DNA from: Alcanivoracaceae bacterium
GTDB lineage: Bacteria; Pseudomonadota; Gammaproteobacteria; Pseudomonadales; Alcanivoracaceae
DNA length: 64,000 nucleotides
Assembly (NCBI GenBank): GCA_029213045.1
Contig: JARGPN010000010.1
Location: forward strand, 372,001 to 436,000
Direction of reading: 5' to 3'
Shown piece after piece: positions 45,697 to 55,572 of this stretch. Every line of letters starts with the position of its first letter. Within the stretch, counting starts at the first letter, position 1. Under the pieces are notes generated by a model. That model did not search any database, was not told where the DNA came from, and saw nothing but the letters and a program-made list of their open reading frames with translations. The translations under genes and the position numbers were made by a program.

Positions 45697-46986
45697 CTAG
45701 CCATATATTTTGTGCACTTGCCCTTTACTACCAGGCTGCAAGAAATATTCTCCGTCTTTCAAATGCGCAGTAAAACGTTCTGCTTGCTCAATATTGCCAT
45801 GCTTAAACAAGCAGCGCACATACCCTGCATCATCGTAATCAAATGCCAAAAGCTCCAACTTCAATTCCGGCGAGGTGATATACAAAGTGCAATCGCGTGC
45901 ATGATCCGCCAGCGAGAAGCCGGGGCGCTCTAACTTCAATAAACAGCCAAAGAAATTAATATCAATCACTTTCACTTGTTGATCGAAACGGAACTGATCA
46001 CCAATGCGTGACTCGCTGATCATTCGGCCGCGAGAATTACACGGCACTAATCGTTCGCTACGACGGCGCTCCAATTTATCATAGGTGCCATGTGGATAGA
46101 CTTTCACACCTTGCACATTTTCTAATGGACGGCCATTCAGAAACGACGAGAATAACTCCAACGATTGTTCCCGTTTTTCCAGTTGCGGTAAATGGTCCGC
46201 GCCTTCAATCAAAGCGAACTGCGCATTTTTACACTTACGCGCAAACGTTGCGTTTTCCCACGGCAAGGTAAAACTATCAAACTCGCCCGTGGTCACTAAG
46301 GTTTCGCATTCCGGATAGCCGAGCACGCCCTCCACCGATAACAAGCGACGACCGTTAATTTTATAACGTTCTCGTTCGTTATCGTTCAGCGCTTTCATTT
46401 GTCGGTAAAACAAACGCCGCGCGGTGGGCGTAATGCCGGTTTCTTTAATGCGGTGATAATTCACCAGATAAAGCACCACCGCCTGACTAAACTCATCCAT
46501 ACGGCCTTCGTCCAGCACCCGTACAGATTCATCAACCAGCATGCGCCAACTTTTACGCGGGCGCGTCAGAATGCCGGCGACAATAAGTTTTTCGGTGCGC
46601 TGCGGATATTTATAGGCAAACGTACTGACGATGGCAGAACCCAACGACAACCCCATAAGGTGCACACTGGGCAATTCCATTTGCTCGACAAAGCCGAACA
46701 ATAGATCCGCCAAGTCTTCCATTCCCAAGTCCGGCGCGAGCTGATCATTACTGCCTAATGACGGCAGGTCGACCAAGATCACAGGAAAGTCTTCGTGAAT
46801 GCGTTCTACGCAGTATTTATAGGACGTGAAATTCTGAAAAGCCCCACCCACCACGAGTAACGGCGGACGGTCCTTGGTGCCTGGGTGTGCAAAAGGCAAA
46901 TAATCAATTCGCCAGCCGCCGACCCAACAGCTGCGCGCTTCCGCCTTGATGGCATTGCGCGAGTACTCGATATAATCAATTTTCAT
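45697..46986 (-). CDS. alpha/beta hydrolase fused to a PilZ-like domain
   Basis: A 429-residue protein. Residues ~20-285 are an alpha/beta hydrolase with nucleophile Ser114 (GLSLGSA), acid Asp237 (TTGEFDSFT) and His265 (EGADHLPQ). Residues ~300-429 look like PilZ: RRRSER with an RxxxR (Arg308-Arg312), then DINFFG (342-347) in place of the usual DxSxxG. A c-di-GMP-regulated esterase or lipase is therefore possible. GGAGG precedes the ATG at 46986. The protein lacks a signal peptide. Single gene, divergent from proA. Confidence 0.83.
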   Translation of the reverse strand: MKIDYIEYSRNAIKAEARSCWVGGWRIDYLPFAHPGTKDRPPLLVVGGAFQNFTSYKYCVERIHEDFPVILVDLPSLGSNDQLAPDLGMEDLADLLFGFVEQMELPSVHLMGLSLGSAIVSTFAYKYPQRTEKLIVAGILTRPRKSWRMLVDESVRVLDEGRMDEFSQAVVLYLVNYHRIKETGITPTARRLFYRQMKALNDNERERYKINGRRLLSVEGVLGYPECETLVTTGEFDSFTLPWENATFARKCKNAQFALIEGADHLPQLEKREQSLELFSSFLNGRPLENVQGVKVYPHGTYDKLERRRSERLVPCNSRGRMISESRIGDQFRFDQQVKVIDINFFGCLLKLERPGFSLADHARDCTLYITSPELKLELLAFDYDDAGYVRCLFKHGNIEQAERFTAHLKDGEYFLQPGSKGQVHKIYG

Positions 46987-47142
46987 GCTGCCCTCCAACA
47001 CCGGGCTGCTGTGTTATTGTTTTAAGGCGTTGCCCGCTAATCACCCCCCGGTGATCTTACCGCGGCGCAGTCGGCGTCTTCCGTGCCCGATCCCATCTGG
47101 TGATAGGTCTCGGAGCATGCCACTGCGAGCCAGTAATTGTGA

Positions 47143-47185
47143 TTGACAGATAAGCCACGCGTAAAGTGTCAATCATCGTTATAAT
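47143..47185 (+). promoter_or_regulatory. candidate proA promoter region with TTGACA/TGTCAA repeat
   Basis: TTGACA at 47143-47148 and TGTCAA at 47167-47172 form an inverted repeat, and a TATAAT at 47180-47185 lies 41 nt before the proA ATG. The -35 to -10 spacing (31 nt) is wrong for sigma-70, so the -10 may be used with a poor -35, and the repeat may be an operator. Confidence 0.35.
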
Positions 47186-47226
47186 CAGCCTCTCAACCAC
47201 TTACTTCAGTAATGATTTGTAATCGT

Positions 47227-48483
47227 ATGGATATTCAGCAGTACATGAGCGACCTCGGCGCCCGCGCCCGCGCGGCTTCACGCCATATGGCCCGCGCTGA
47301 CAGCGGCGCTAAAAACCGTGCGTTAGCGGCCATTGCCGCTGCATTACGCAGCCATCGCAGCGCGGTGCTTGATGCAAACCGTCAGGATATGGAGCTCGCC
47401 ACTAAAAACGGCCTCGACAGTGCTCTCCTCGACCGACTAGAGCTAACGCCAGCACGCTTTGACGGCATGGTAGAAGGCTTAGAGCAGGTCATCGCCCTGC
47501 CCGATCCTATCGGCGCCATCACCGACATGAGCTACCGCCCAAGCGGTATTCAGGTCGGGAAGATGCGTGTGCCCCTCGGTGTCATCGGCATCATTTACGA
47601 GTCACGCCCTAACGTCACCATCGACGCAGCCTCCCTGTGCCTAAAATCTGGCAACGCGGCCATTTTACGCGGCGGCTCAGAAGCGATTAATTCGAATCAA
47701 GCTATCGCAGAATGTCTGCGCGTCGGATTGCGTGAGGCCGGCCTGCCTGAAGATGCGGTACAAGTTATCGAAACCACCGATCGCGCTGCGGTAGGTGAGT
47801 TAATTACCCACCCAGAATACGTCGACGTTATCGTGCCGCGCGGCGGCAAGGGTTTGATCGAGCGCATCAGCAACGAAGCGCGCGTACCGGTAATCAAACA
47901 TCTCGACGGCAACTGCCACGTCTTTATCGACGTAGACGCTGATCACGAGAAAGCCATTGCCATTGCCATCAACGCGAAGACACACCGCTACGGCACCTGC
48001 AACACGATGGAAACGTTGTTGGTTCACGAAGGTGTGGCTGCGCAGTTGTTGCCAACGCTAGCAGATCAATATCGTAGCGCGGGCGTAGAGCTGCGCGGCT
48101 GCGAAAAAAGCCGCGCGCTAGTTGCCGACATGACGCCTGCTAGCGAAGACGATTGGCGCGACGAATATCTCGCTCCGATTCTGGCGATCAAAGTCGTCAC
48201 GGATGTCGATGAGGCCATGGACCACATTAGCCAATACAGCTCAGGCCATACGGAAAGCATCGTCACCGAAAATTGGACCCGTGCGCGCCGTTTCCTAGCG
48301 GAAGTCGACTCCAGCTCGGTAATTGTCAACGCATCGACCCGTTTTGCGGACGGCTTTGAATATGGTTTGGGTGCTGAAATAGGCATTTCCACTGACCGCA
48401 TTCATGCGCGCGGCCCTGTTGGACTGGAAGGCCTGACCAGCCAAAAGTGGATCGTATTCGGCGATGGCCATGTACGCAGCTGA
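47227..48483 (+). CDS. proA: gamma-glutamyl phosphate reductase
   Basis: A 418-residue NADPH-dependent reductase for the second step of proline synthesis. It has the aldehyde-dehydrogenase-like fold, catalytic Cys in [12 protein letters not shown], and typical [14 protein letters not shown] and [10 protein letters not shown] segments. The start at [11 protein letters not shown] is preferred to an in-frame ATG at 47212 because it matches the family N-terminus. nadD follows at 24 nt, as in many gammaproteobacteria. Confidence 0.96.
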   Translation: MDIQQYMSDLGARARAASRHMARADSGAKNRALAAIAAALRSHRSAVLDANRQDMELATKNGLDSALLDRLELTPARFDGMVEGLEQVIALPDPIGAITDMSYRPSGIQVGKMRVPLGVIGIIYESRPNVTIDAASLCLKSGNAAILRGGSEAINSNQAIAECLRVGLREAGLPEDAVQVIETTDRAAVGELITHPEYVDVIVPRGGKGLIERISNEARVPVIKHLDGNCHVFIDVDADHEKAIAIAINAKTHRYGTCNTMETLLVHEGVAAQLLPTLADQYRSAGVELRGCEKSRALVADMTPASEDDWRDEYLAPILAIKVVTDVDEAMDHISQYSSGHTESIVTENWTRARRFLAEVDSSSVIVNASTRFADGFEYGLGAEIGISTDRIHARGPVGLEGLTSQKWIVFGDGHVRS

Positions 48484-48507
48484 GCCTCAGCTGCGTCACC
48501 CACTGCC

Positions 48508-49188
48508 GTGACGCGCGCCACCGAAAACACTCGTCCGCTCATTCTTTTCGGCGGCACGTTTGACCCCGTGCATCGCGCGCACATCAGCTGCGCGCTGGCC
48601 GTATCAAAAACATTCGACAACTGCACCGTACAACTTCTTCCGAATGCGGCACCGCCACATCGCGACACGCCGATGACTGACGGCCTGCACCGTCTGGCCA
48701 TGCTGGAGCTGGCTTGTGCAGAGTTCCCTGAGTTGCAGGTCAACGATTGGGAGCTGCGCCAGACCGGATTGTCCTACTCAATTCAAACGCTGGAGCACTT
48801 TCGAAAAGAGATTGGCGCGCAGCCGCTTATTTTATTAATCGGCGCCGACAGCCTCGCCAACCTGCACACCTGGCACCGCTGGCAAGATTTTGCGCTGCTC
48901 TGCCACCTCGTCGTCGCCCCCCGGCCTGGCGCTGAAACCCCTGCCAGCGCTGTGATTGAGGCATTTCCGGAGGCACCGCATAGTGCTCTTTTGCAACACG
49001 CCAATGGCCTGCGCCTAATGCTTAACGGGCCCACGCTGGACCTGTCCGCCACCGCTATTCGTCACGGACTGGCAGAAAAAGGTACGTCCCCAGCCGTGAA
49101 TAATCAGGTTCTGGACTATATTCAGCGCCATCATCTGTATAATGCCCCTTTAATCACCCGTACCTATCGTACTAACGAGGATTCATGA
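48508..49188 (+). CDS. nadD: nicotinate-nucleotide adenylyltransferase
   Basis: A 226-residue enzyme making deamido-NAD from nicotinate mononucleotide. The nucleotidyl-transfer motif GGTFDPVHRAH and the C-terminal LSATAIR motif are present. GTG start at 48508. Its stop overlaps the rsfS ATG (ATGA). Confidence 0.95.
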   Translation: MTRATENTRPLILFGGTFDPVHRAHISCALAVSKTFDNCTVQLLPNAAPPHRDTPMTDGLHRLAMLELACAEFPELQVNDWELRQTGLSYSIQTLEHFRKEIGAQPLILLIGADSLANLHTWHRWQDFALLCHLVVAPRPGAETPASAVIEAFPEAPHSALLQHANGLRLMLNGPTLDLSATAIRHGLAEKGTSPAVNNQVLDYIQRHHLYNAPLITRTYRTNEDS

Positions 49189-49541
49189 CAGCGTCCAATA
49201 CCGCGCTTCTCGATATCGTGCTCGACGCGCTTGATGAGATGAAAGCAAAAAATGTTTCATCCTTAGACGTCCGCGAGATCACCAGCGTCGCCGACAATAT
49301 GGTTATTGCCAGCGGCACATCAACACGTCACGTAAAAGCTATGGCTGATAGCGTGATGGAAAAAGCCAAAGAAAAGGGCTTTCGCCCCATCGGCGTTGAA
49401 GGCACCGAAAGCGCCGAATGGATCTTGGTCGATCTTGGCGACGTCATCGTGCATTTGATGCAGCAGGCGACGCGCGAGTATTACGATCTCGAACGTCTCT
49501 GGCGCAAACCTGATCATCACCCGGACCGCAAAAAGTCCTAA
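49185..49541 (+). CDS. rsfS: ribosomal silencing factor RsfS
   Basis: A 118-residue protein that binds L14 on the 50S subunit and blocks subunit joining in stationary phase. It has the conserved DVREITSVADNMVIASGTS, WILVDLGDVIVHLM and REYYDLERLW motifs. Overlaps nadD at its start and rlmH at its end. Confidence 0.97.
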   Translation: MTASNTALLDIVLDALDEMKAKNVSSLDVREITSVADNMVIASGTSTRHVKAMADSVMEKAKEKGFRPIGVEGTESAEWILVDLGDVIVHLMQQATREYYDLERLWRKPDHHPDRKKS

Positions 49542-50011
49542 TGCGGGTTCGCTTGCTGGTGATCGGCACGCGCATGCCGGATTGGGTAAACACCGGTTAT
49601 GACGAATACGCCCGCCGCTTGGCGGGCGACGTACGTCTGGAGCTGGAAGAAATCAGCATGCCCAAACGCGGCAAAGGCGACGTGCAAAATTGCATTAGCG
49701 AGGAAGCCGTCGCGCTGCGTAAACGCATGGACAAATACCCAGGCGTATTGCGCGTTGCGCTTGAAGTGGGTGGTCGCCGGTTAGATACCCATAAGCTCTG
49801 CGACAAACTTTCAGGCCTGCGCGACCAAGGCCGAGACATGATTTTATTGGTGGGCGGGCCTGATGGATTGCAGCCAGAACTCTCCAAAAGCTGCGACGAG
49901 CAATGGTCACTGTCCGACCTCACCTTGCCACATCCCCTTGTGCGGATTCTTGTCGCCGAGCAGGTTTATCGCGCTTGGACGTTGATGACGGGCCACCCGT
50001 ACCATCGATAA
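49541..50011 (+). CDS. rlmH: 23S rRNA pseudouridine-1915 N3-methyltransferase
   Basis: A 156-residue SPOUT-class methyltransferase acting on pseudouridine 1915 of assembled 70S ribosomes. Knotted-fold motifs LLVGGPDGL and SDLTLPHPLVRILVAEQVYRAW are intact. TAATG overlap with rsfS. Confidence 0.97.
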   Translation: MRVRLLVIGTRMPDWVNTGYDEYARRLAGDVRLELEEISMPKRGKGDVQNCISEEAVALRKRMDKYPGVLRVALEVGGRRLDTHKLCDKLSGLRDQGRDMILLVGGPDGLQPELSKSCDEQWSLSDLTLPHPLVRILVAEQVYRAWTLMTGHPYHR

Positions 50012-50159
50012 ACACGCCAACCCCGTTCACGCTCAGTAACACGAAGGGCGCGCAAAAATCTGACGGCGCTGCTAAGGTATGCAACAACTTAACCGTTACT
50101 ATGCACCCCGAAACGTACGTCGCCGCTTCCAGCGTTCGCGTTTATTGAAATAGGTTGTC

Positions 50160-52094
50160 ATGCGTTCCCATATTCATCTGCGAGATCATCACCGCGAAGG
50201 ACAAATTTTTTCCAATCGTTTAGTCGCGGCGATTATTCTTGTTGTATTGATGACACTCATTCTTATTGGTCGCATGGTGTGGCTGCAATGGGCCCAATAC
50301 GAACGCTTCGCCATTCTCTCCGAAGAAAACCGCCTTCAAACGCAAGCATTGGCCCCGCCGCGTGGACTGATCGTTGATCGGCGCGGCGCTGTGCTCGCAG
50401 ACAACCGCCCTGACTTTTCCCTCACCGTTGTCCCCGAGCAAGTTAAAGATATCGACGCAACGCTGGCCAAAATCAGCGAGCTGATAGAACTCAACGATGA
50501 AGACGTTGATCGCTTTCTAAAAATCGTCCGCAGCCGTCGTCGCCCTTGGGACCCCGTTCCATTGCGCGGCCGAATGAACGACGAAGATTTGGCATTGATC
50601 GCCTCGTCATTGCATGAGTTACCCGGCGTTCGAATTAGCGCAGAAGCGATTCGTCGTTATCCCTACGACGATTTATTTTCCCATGTACTTGGCTACGTCA
50701 ATCGCATCAACGTCGACGACCAAGCGCGAATGGATGAAGCCTCGGTCGCCAACTATGCCGGCACGCACTTCTACGGTCGCACCGGCGTCGAACGCTATTA
50801 CGAAAACATGCTGCACGGCCAAGTGGGCTATCGAAAAGTGGAAACCAATGCCCGCGGACGTGTCCTGCAAGTTGTCGAAGAGCAACCGCCAATCCCCGGA
50901 ACCGACTTACATCTATTTTTAGATTTGCGTACACAAAAAGCAGCATGGGATGCACTAGGAAATAGGCGCGGCGCGGTGGTTGCCATCGACCCTCGTGACG
51001 GCGGCGTTCTCGCTTTCGTAAGCCGCCCAGGCTTTAACCCGAATTTATTTGTCACCGGCATTTCTCACAAAGATTATTCCGGCTACCGCGAAGATCATGA
51101 CCGCCCGCTTTTTAATCGTGCGCTTCAAGGGCAGTACCCTCCGGGCTCCACATTAAAACCATTAATTGGGCTGGCAGGTTTGCAATACGACGCCACCAAT
51201 TGGTCACGCACCATTCGTGACCCGGGTATATTTAAGCTTCCGGATACCAAACGCACTTATCGCGACTGGAAACGCGGCGGCCATGGCATCGTCGATTTGC
51301 ACACTGCCATCGTCCAATCCTGTGACGTTTATTTTTATGATACGGGTGTCAAACTCGGCATCGATAATTACCACGAGTTCCTCGACAAGTTTTCGCTAGG
51401 GCGACTCACCGGCATCGACATCCCCGGCGAAGTGAGCGGCAATCTGCCTTCACGTGAATGGAAACGCGGCGCGCGCAGAGAGGCGTGGTTTCACGGCGAT
51501 ACCGTCAACGCCAGTATCGGCCAAGGCTACGTCCTGGCCACGCCTGTGCAACTCGCCCTTTCCACTGCCATGATTGCCCGCAACGGCGTGCATCTGACTC
51601 CACGCGTTGCGTTAGAAAATAACGTGATCGTGCCCGGCATGGACGTGAACTTAAAACACCCCAACGACTGGGCGAGAATGCATAGCGCGATGGAAGATGT
51701 TATTCACGGCGCTCGTGGCACCGCCCGCGTCGTCGGCTATGGCAGTAAATATCGCGTCGCCGGAAAGACCGGCACGGCACAAGTCTTTTCCGTCGCCGAA
51801 GACGAAGAATACGATGAAAGTGAAATTTCCGAGCGTCTGCGTGACCACGCGCTATTTATCGCCTACGCACCCGCTGATAATCCGGCCATCGCTATTGCAG
51901 TGCTAGTGGAAAATGGCTCCCACGGAGGCTCTACGGCAGGCCCAGTTGCTCGCGCAGTAATGGACGCGTGGTTATTAAATAAAAACGGTGAGCTCGATGT
52001 GCCGCCGCCGCTAGCGGAAACCGTGCAAGCGCAAAACACCGCGACGTCCGAGACACCCAAAAAGTCCGCCGACGCGGGCAGCCCAACTCCCTAA
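50160..52094 (+). CDS. mrdA: penicillin-binding protein 2 (elongasome transpeptidase)
   Basis: A 644-residue class B PBP for lateral-wall peptidoglycan cross-linking. One N-terminal helix (VAAIILVVLMTLILIGRMVW), the dimerisation region with APPRGLIVDRRG, and the transpeptidase motifs SxxK (GSTLKP), SCD (QSCDVYFYD) and KTGTAQ are present. The C-terminal tail is Ala/Thr-rich. It begins the mrdA-rodA-mltB-rlpA-dacA run. Confidence 0.97.
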   Translation: MRSHIHLRDHHREGQIFSNRLVAAIILVVLMTLILIGRMVWLQWAQYERFAILSEENRLQTQALAPPRGLIVDRRGAVLADNRPDFSLTVVPEQVKDIDATLAKISELIELNDEDVDRFLKIVRSRRRPWDPVPLRGRMNDEDLALIASSLHELPGVRISAEAIRRYPYDDLFSHVLGYVNRINVDDQARMDEASVANYAGTHFYGRTGVERYYENMLHGQVGYRKVETNARGRVLQVVEEQPPIPGTDLHLFLDLRTQKAAWDALGNRRGAVVAIDPRDGGVLAFVSRPGFNPNLFVTGISHKDYSGYREDHDRPLFNRALQGQYPPGSTLKPLIGLAGLQYDATNWSRTIRDPGIFKLPDTKRTYRDWKRGGHGIVDLHTAIVQSCDVYFYDTGVKLGIDNYHEFLDKFSLGRLTGIDIPGEVSGNLPSREWKRGARREAWFHGDTVNASIGQGYVLATPVQLALSTAMIARNGVHLTPRVALENNVIVPGMDVNLKHPNDWARMHSAMEDVIHGARGTARVVGYGSKYRVAGKTGTAQVFSVAEDEEYDESEISERLRDHALFIAYAPADNPAIAIAVLVENGSHGGSTAGPVARAVMDAWLLNKNGELDVPPPLAETVQAQNTATSETPKKSADAGSPTP

Positions 52095-52115
52095 TGGCGT
52101 AGCGCAGGAGACTCA

Positions 52116-53273
52116 GTGCAAAGAGAATATTTACGCCAATTGCCCAGCCATCAACGCGGCCCGATGACGCGTGGTTTCGCGTGGAAACTACATATAGATC
52201 CGCCGTTACTGATCGGCCTATTACTGATCATGGGCTTCGGGCTGTTTATTCTTTACAGCGCCAGCGGAGAACACGCCGACACCTTGGCCCGCCAAGGATT
52301 TCGTTTTGGTGCTGGCTTTGCCGCCATGTTTGTACTCGCACAAATCCCCCCACGCACCTATCGTTTCTGGACGCCCGTCGTTTTCGCCATCGGTCTCGTC
52401 ATGCTGATCTTGGTATTGCTCGTCGGCACAGAAGCAAAAGGCGCACAACGCTGGTTAAGCCTGCCGGGCATAGGACGTTTTCAGCCGTCAGAAATAATGA
52501 AAATCGCCTGCCCCGCAATGATGGCGTGGTATTTTCGCGAACGCGCCCTGCCGCCCAAGTTGAAAGACATTGCGGCGGGCTTACTCATTGCATTACTGCC
52601 CGCACTGTTAATCGGCAAACAGCCCGACCTTGGCACCGCGTTGCTGATTGCGGCGGCCGGATTGCTCGCGCTGTTTATGGCCGGTTTAAGCTGGCGAATT
52701 ATTTTACTTGCCGTGATTATTGCCGCCGTCGCCGCGCCGCTGATGTACAACTTTGTGCTGCATGATTATCAACGTAATCGCGTTGACACTTTTCTCAATC
52801 CCGAGGCAGACCCGCTCGGCACAGGATGGAACATCATCCAATCTAAAACCGCCATTGGCTCGGGCGGCCTCGATGGCAAAGGCTGGCTCAATGGCACGCA
52901 GTCACGGCTCGACTTTTTACCCGAGTCTCACACCGATTTTATTTTCGCCGTACTTGCCGAGGAACTTGGCCTGTTAGGCATTCTCGCATTGCTTGGCTTA
53001 TACCTGTTTATTATTGGTCGTGGCCTGTGGATTAGCCTACAAGCACAAGATGTGTATTCGCGGTTGCTTGGCGGCAGCCTCACCCTGACCTTCTTTATTT
53101 ATGTTTTCGTGAACATAGGCATGGTTTCAGGGCTTTTGCCTGTGGTCGGCGTGCCCCTGCCTTTGGTAAGTTATGGCGGCACATCCATCGTGACGCTGTT
53201 AGCCAGCTTTGGCATTTTAATGTCGATCCAAACCCATCGACGGTTAATCGCTGGCACGTCGTCTGGAATATAA
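52116..53273 (+). CDS. rodA: rod shape-determining peptidoglycan polymerase RodA
   Basis: A 385-residue SEDS glycosyltransferase with about ten helices. Conserved SEDS segments are visible: GIGRFQPSEIMKIACP, KQPDLGTALLI, the catalytic-loop region with FLPESHTDFIFAVLAEELG, and GVPLPLVSYGGTS. GTG start with AGGAG 6 nt upstream. Works with PBP2 upstream. Confidence 0.96.
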   Translation: MQREYLRQLPSHQRGPMTRGFAWKLHIDPPLLIGLLLIMGFGLFILYSASGEHADTLARQGFRFGAGFAAMFVLAQIPPRTYRFWTPVVFAIGLVMLILVLLVGTEAKGAQRWLSLPGIGRFQPSEIMKIACPAMMAWYFRERALPPKLKDIAAGLLIALLPALLIGKQPDLGTALLIAAAGLLALFMAGLSWRIILLAVIIAAVAAPLMYNFVLHDYQRNRVDTFLNPEADPLGTGWNIIQSKTAIGSGGLDGKGWLNGTQSRLDFLPESHTDFIFAVLAEELGLLGILALLGLYLFIIGRGLWISLQAQDVYSRLLGGSLTLTFFIYVFVNIGMVSGLLPVVGVPLPLVSYGGTSIVTLLASFGILMSIQTHRRLIAGTSSGI

Positions 53274-53425
53274 ACGCGCTCATTGCGAAAACCGCAGGGA
53301 ACAGAATGCCAAAAGCAGTTTCTAATCCGTGCGGACCATCGCTACGTCATGGCATGATTCCATGACCAAGTTAAAGCATTAACAGCTCGGCGCTTACCCT
53401 ACGTGCCGATCACCTAGGAGTTGAA

Positions 53426-54475
53426 GTGATTAAATCATTGTCCAGTACGCTAACGGCTTCCGCGTTCTATGTTATCGCGGCAGCCGCACATGCCTCTGAA
53501 GCGAGCCCCAACAATCAATCGGATTATGTGAATCGCCCAGAAGTTAAAGCAATGATTGATGAGCTGGCGGAGGAAGGACTAGATCGTCAACGCATCACCT
53601 CACTGATGTCCCAAGCCAAGCGACAAGATAAAATTCTCGAAGCCATCGCCCGTCCAGCAGAAAAAACCTTAACGTGGGCGCAATATCAAAAGATCTTTAT
53701 CCAACAAAGCCGCATGGATCAAGGCAACGCGTTTCGCAAAGAACAGGAAGCGATTCTCGCCAAAGCAGAATCCGTGTCCGGCGTAGATCGCGATATGATT
53801 CTCGCCATCATTGGCATTGAAACGCGCTATGGCCGCCAGCGTGGCGGCTATAAAGTTATTGATGCGCTCGCCACGCTGGGCTTTGATTACCCACCACGCA
53901 GCACGTTCTTTCGCGGCCAACTGAAAGAATTATTTCGCTTAGAGCAAAGCGCGCACATTGATGCCGCCACCATTACCGGCTCCTATGCAGGTGCGATGGG
54001 GTATCCGCAATTCATTCCATCGAGTTACATTAATTTTGCAGTGGACTTCGATGAAGACGGCAAAACCGATTTGGTTGACAACCCCGTCGACGCCATCGGT
54101 AGCGTCGCCAATTATTTTAAAGAACATAAATGGCAAACCGGCTTACCTGTTGCGGCGCGGGCACGCGTAGAGGGCGACAAATACCAGGCCCTTGTGAATG
54201 ACAAAGGCAAGCCAGACATGACGTTAAAGCAGGCCATCAAGGCGGGCATCACGCCGGTGCCATGCAAAGAAAGTGAACACTGTTTCGATAAGCTCGTAAA
54301 AGACACAGACGTCGCTCTGCTCGAACTTGAAGGCGAACGCGGAAAAGAATATTGGTTAGTTACACAGAATTTTTATGTGATTACTCGCTACAATCACAGC
54401 GTTTTGTATGCCATGGCGGCCTACCAACTTTCGCGTGAATTTGAAAAAACCAATCCGGATAAAAAACACAAATGA
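53426..54475 (+). CDS. mltB: lytic murein transglycosylase B
   Basis: A 349-residue family-3 lytic transglycosylase. The catalytic Glu lies in IIGIETRYGRQRGGYKVIDAL, and GAMGYPQFIPSSY is conserved. The N-terminus has a Sec signal (FYVIAAAAHASE) but no clear lipobox, so it looks soluble and periplasmic, unlike E. coli MltB, a lipoprotein. GTG start with TAGGAG upstream. The stop overlaps the rlpA ATG. Confidence 0.94.
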   Translation: MIKSLSSTLTASAFYVIAAAAHASEASPNNQSDYVNRPEVKAMIDELAEEGLDRQRITSLMSQAKRQDKILEAIARPAEKTLTWAQYQKIFIQQSRMDQGNAFRKEQEAILAKAESVSGVDRDMILAIIGIETRYGRQRGGYKVIDALATLGFDYPPRSTFFRGQLKELFRLEQSAHIDAATITGSYAGAMGYPQFIPSSYINFAVDFDEDGKTDLVDNPVDAIGSVANYFKEHKWQTGLPVAARARVEGDKYQALVNDKGKPDMTLKQAIKAGITPVPCKESEHCFDKLVKDTDVALLELEGERGKEYWLVTQNFYVITRYNHSVLYAMAAYQLSREFEKTNPDKKHK

Positions 54476-55323
54476 AATACGGGCTCGTACTGATCACGTT
54501 TTTGTTGGCGGCATGCCAAACACCTGTTTCGCAAACAACACAGCCAAACACCGACAACGGTGCGCCCGGCAGTGATCGGTACAGTCAGCAACACGACGCA
54601 GCGCCGGCAGATCGCAACGTGGCACTGCAAACAGCAAACCCTACGCCCGTTTATGAAAGCAAAAGCCGATACGGCAACCACAGCCCCTACCGCGTATATG
54701 GCGTGAGCTACACCGTCATGGACAACGGCGAAGGCTATATCGAAGACGGTATCGCTTCTTGGTACGGCAGCAAGTTTCACGGTCACCGGACGTCGTCAGG
54801 CGAAGCCTACGACATGTATAAATTATCCGCCGCCCACAAAACGCTTCCACTGCCCACCTGGGCCAAAGTCACCAATTTGGACACAGGCAAAAGCACCGTC
54901 GTACGCATTAATGATCGCGGCCCTTTCCACTCAGAACGTCTGATCGATCTGTCTTGGGCAGCGGCGGTAAAACTCGGCATCGACCAAACCGGCACAGGCC
55001 GCGTGCGCGTCGAAGTCATCAGCGTACCGCCAAGCAATGCCCCCAACACCGTGGCAGCGGCATTACCGAGCCCGCCACCGAACGCAAACAATGCCGACAT
55101 TAACACTCAACTGTTCCTCCAAACCGGCGCGTTCGGCCAACTGGGTTCTGCACAATCCTTAGAAACCGATCTCACCACACAATTCGACTGGCCCGTAGCG
55201 ATTCGCCCTAGCGCTACCCTTTATCGGGTGTGGGTTGGCCCCTTTAATACAGCCTCAGAGCGCGACATTGCCAAGCAACGCCTAGCGGATGCAGGCTTTC
55301 ACGCGGTCAATGTGTCGCCCTAG
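54472..55323 (+). CDS. rlpA: septal ring lytic transglycosylase RlpA
   Basis: A 283-residue lipoprotein with lipobox LLAAC (Cys15), a double-psi beta-barrel catalytic domain (GIASWYGSKFHGHRTSSGEAYDM, VRINDRGPF) and a C-terminal SPOR domain (from about residue 205) that binds denuded peptidoglycan at division sites. Coupled to mltB by an ATGA overlap. Confidence 0.95.
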   Translation: MKYGLVLITFLLAACQTPVSQTTQPNTDNGAPGSDRYSQQHDAAPADRNVALQTANPTPVYESKSRYGNHSPYRVYGVSYTVMDNGEGYIEDGIASWYGSKFHGHRTSSGEAYDMYKLSAAHKTLPLPTWAKVTNLDTGKSTVVRINDRGPFHSERLIDLSWAAAVKLGIDQTGTGRVRVEVISVPPSNAPNTVAAALPSPPPNANNADINTQLFLQTGAFGQLGSAQSLETDLTTQFDWPVAIRPSATLYRVWVGPFNTASERDIAKQRLADAGFHAVNVSP

Positions 55324-55572
55324 TACTTGCGGCGACACACCAAGCAAATGAGGAAATCTGCGCCCAGCCTGTTAGAATGCTGCGCCATACCGTTGCCCAA
55401 TATCACTTGGCCAATGGAAGGATCACCAAGGCAGCCCCAAAAAGCGGAACTGATTCGTTTTCTGCCAGTCCTAGCCCTTTCGCTTGCGCGCCTAACGTTG
55501 CGCGATCAAAGGTGCACGCGCCACCCCGAATAACCTGCGGTAATGAGTACCGCTTACACAGTGAGAGGAAGC

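Noticed and set aside
55327-55533. 68-codon ORF between rlpA and dacA
   Set aside because: No ribosome-binding site, atypical composition and no recognised family; probably non-coding.
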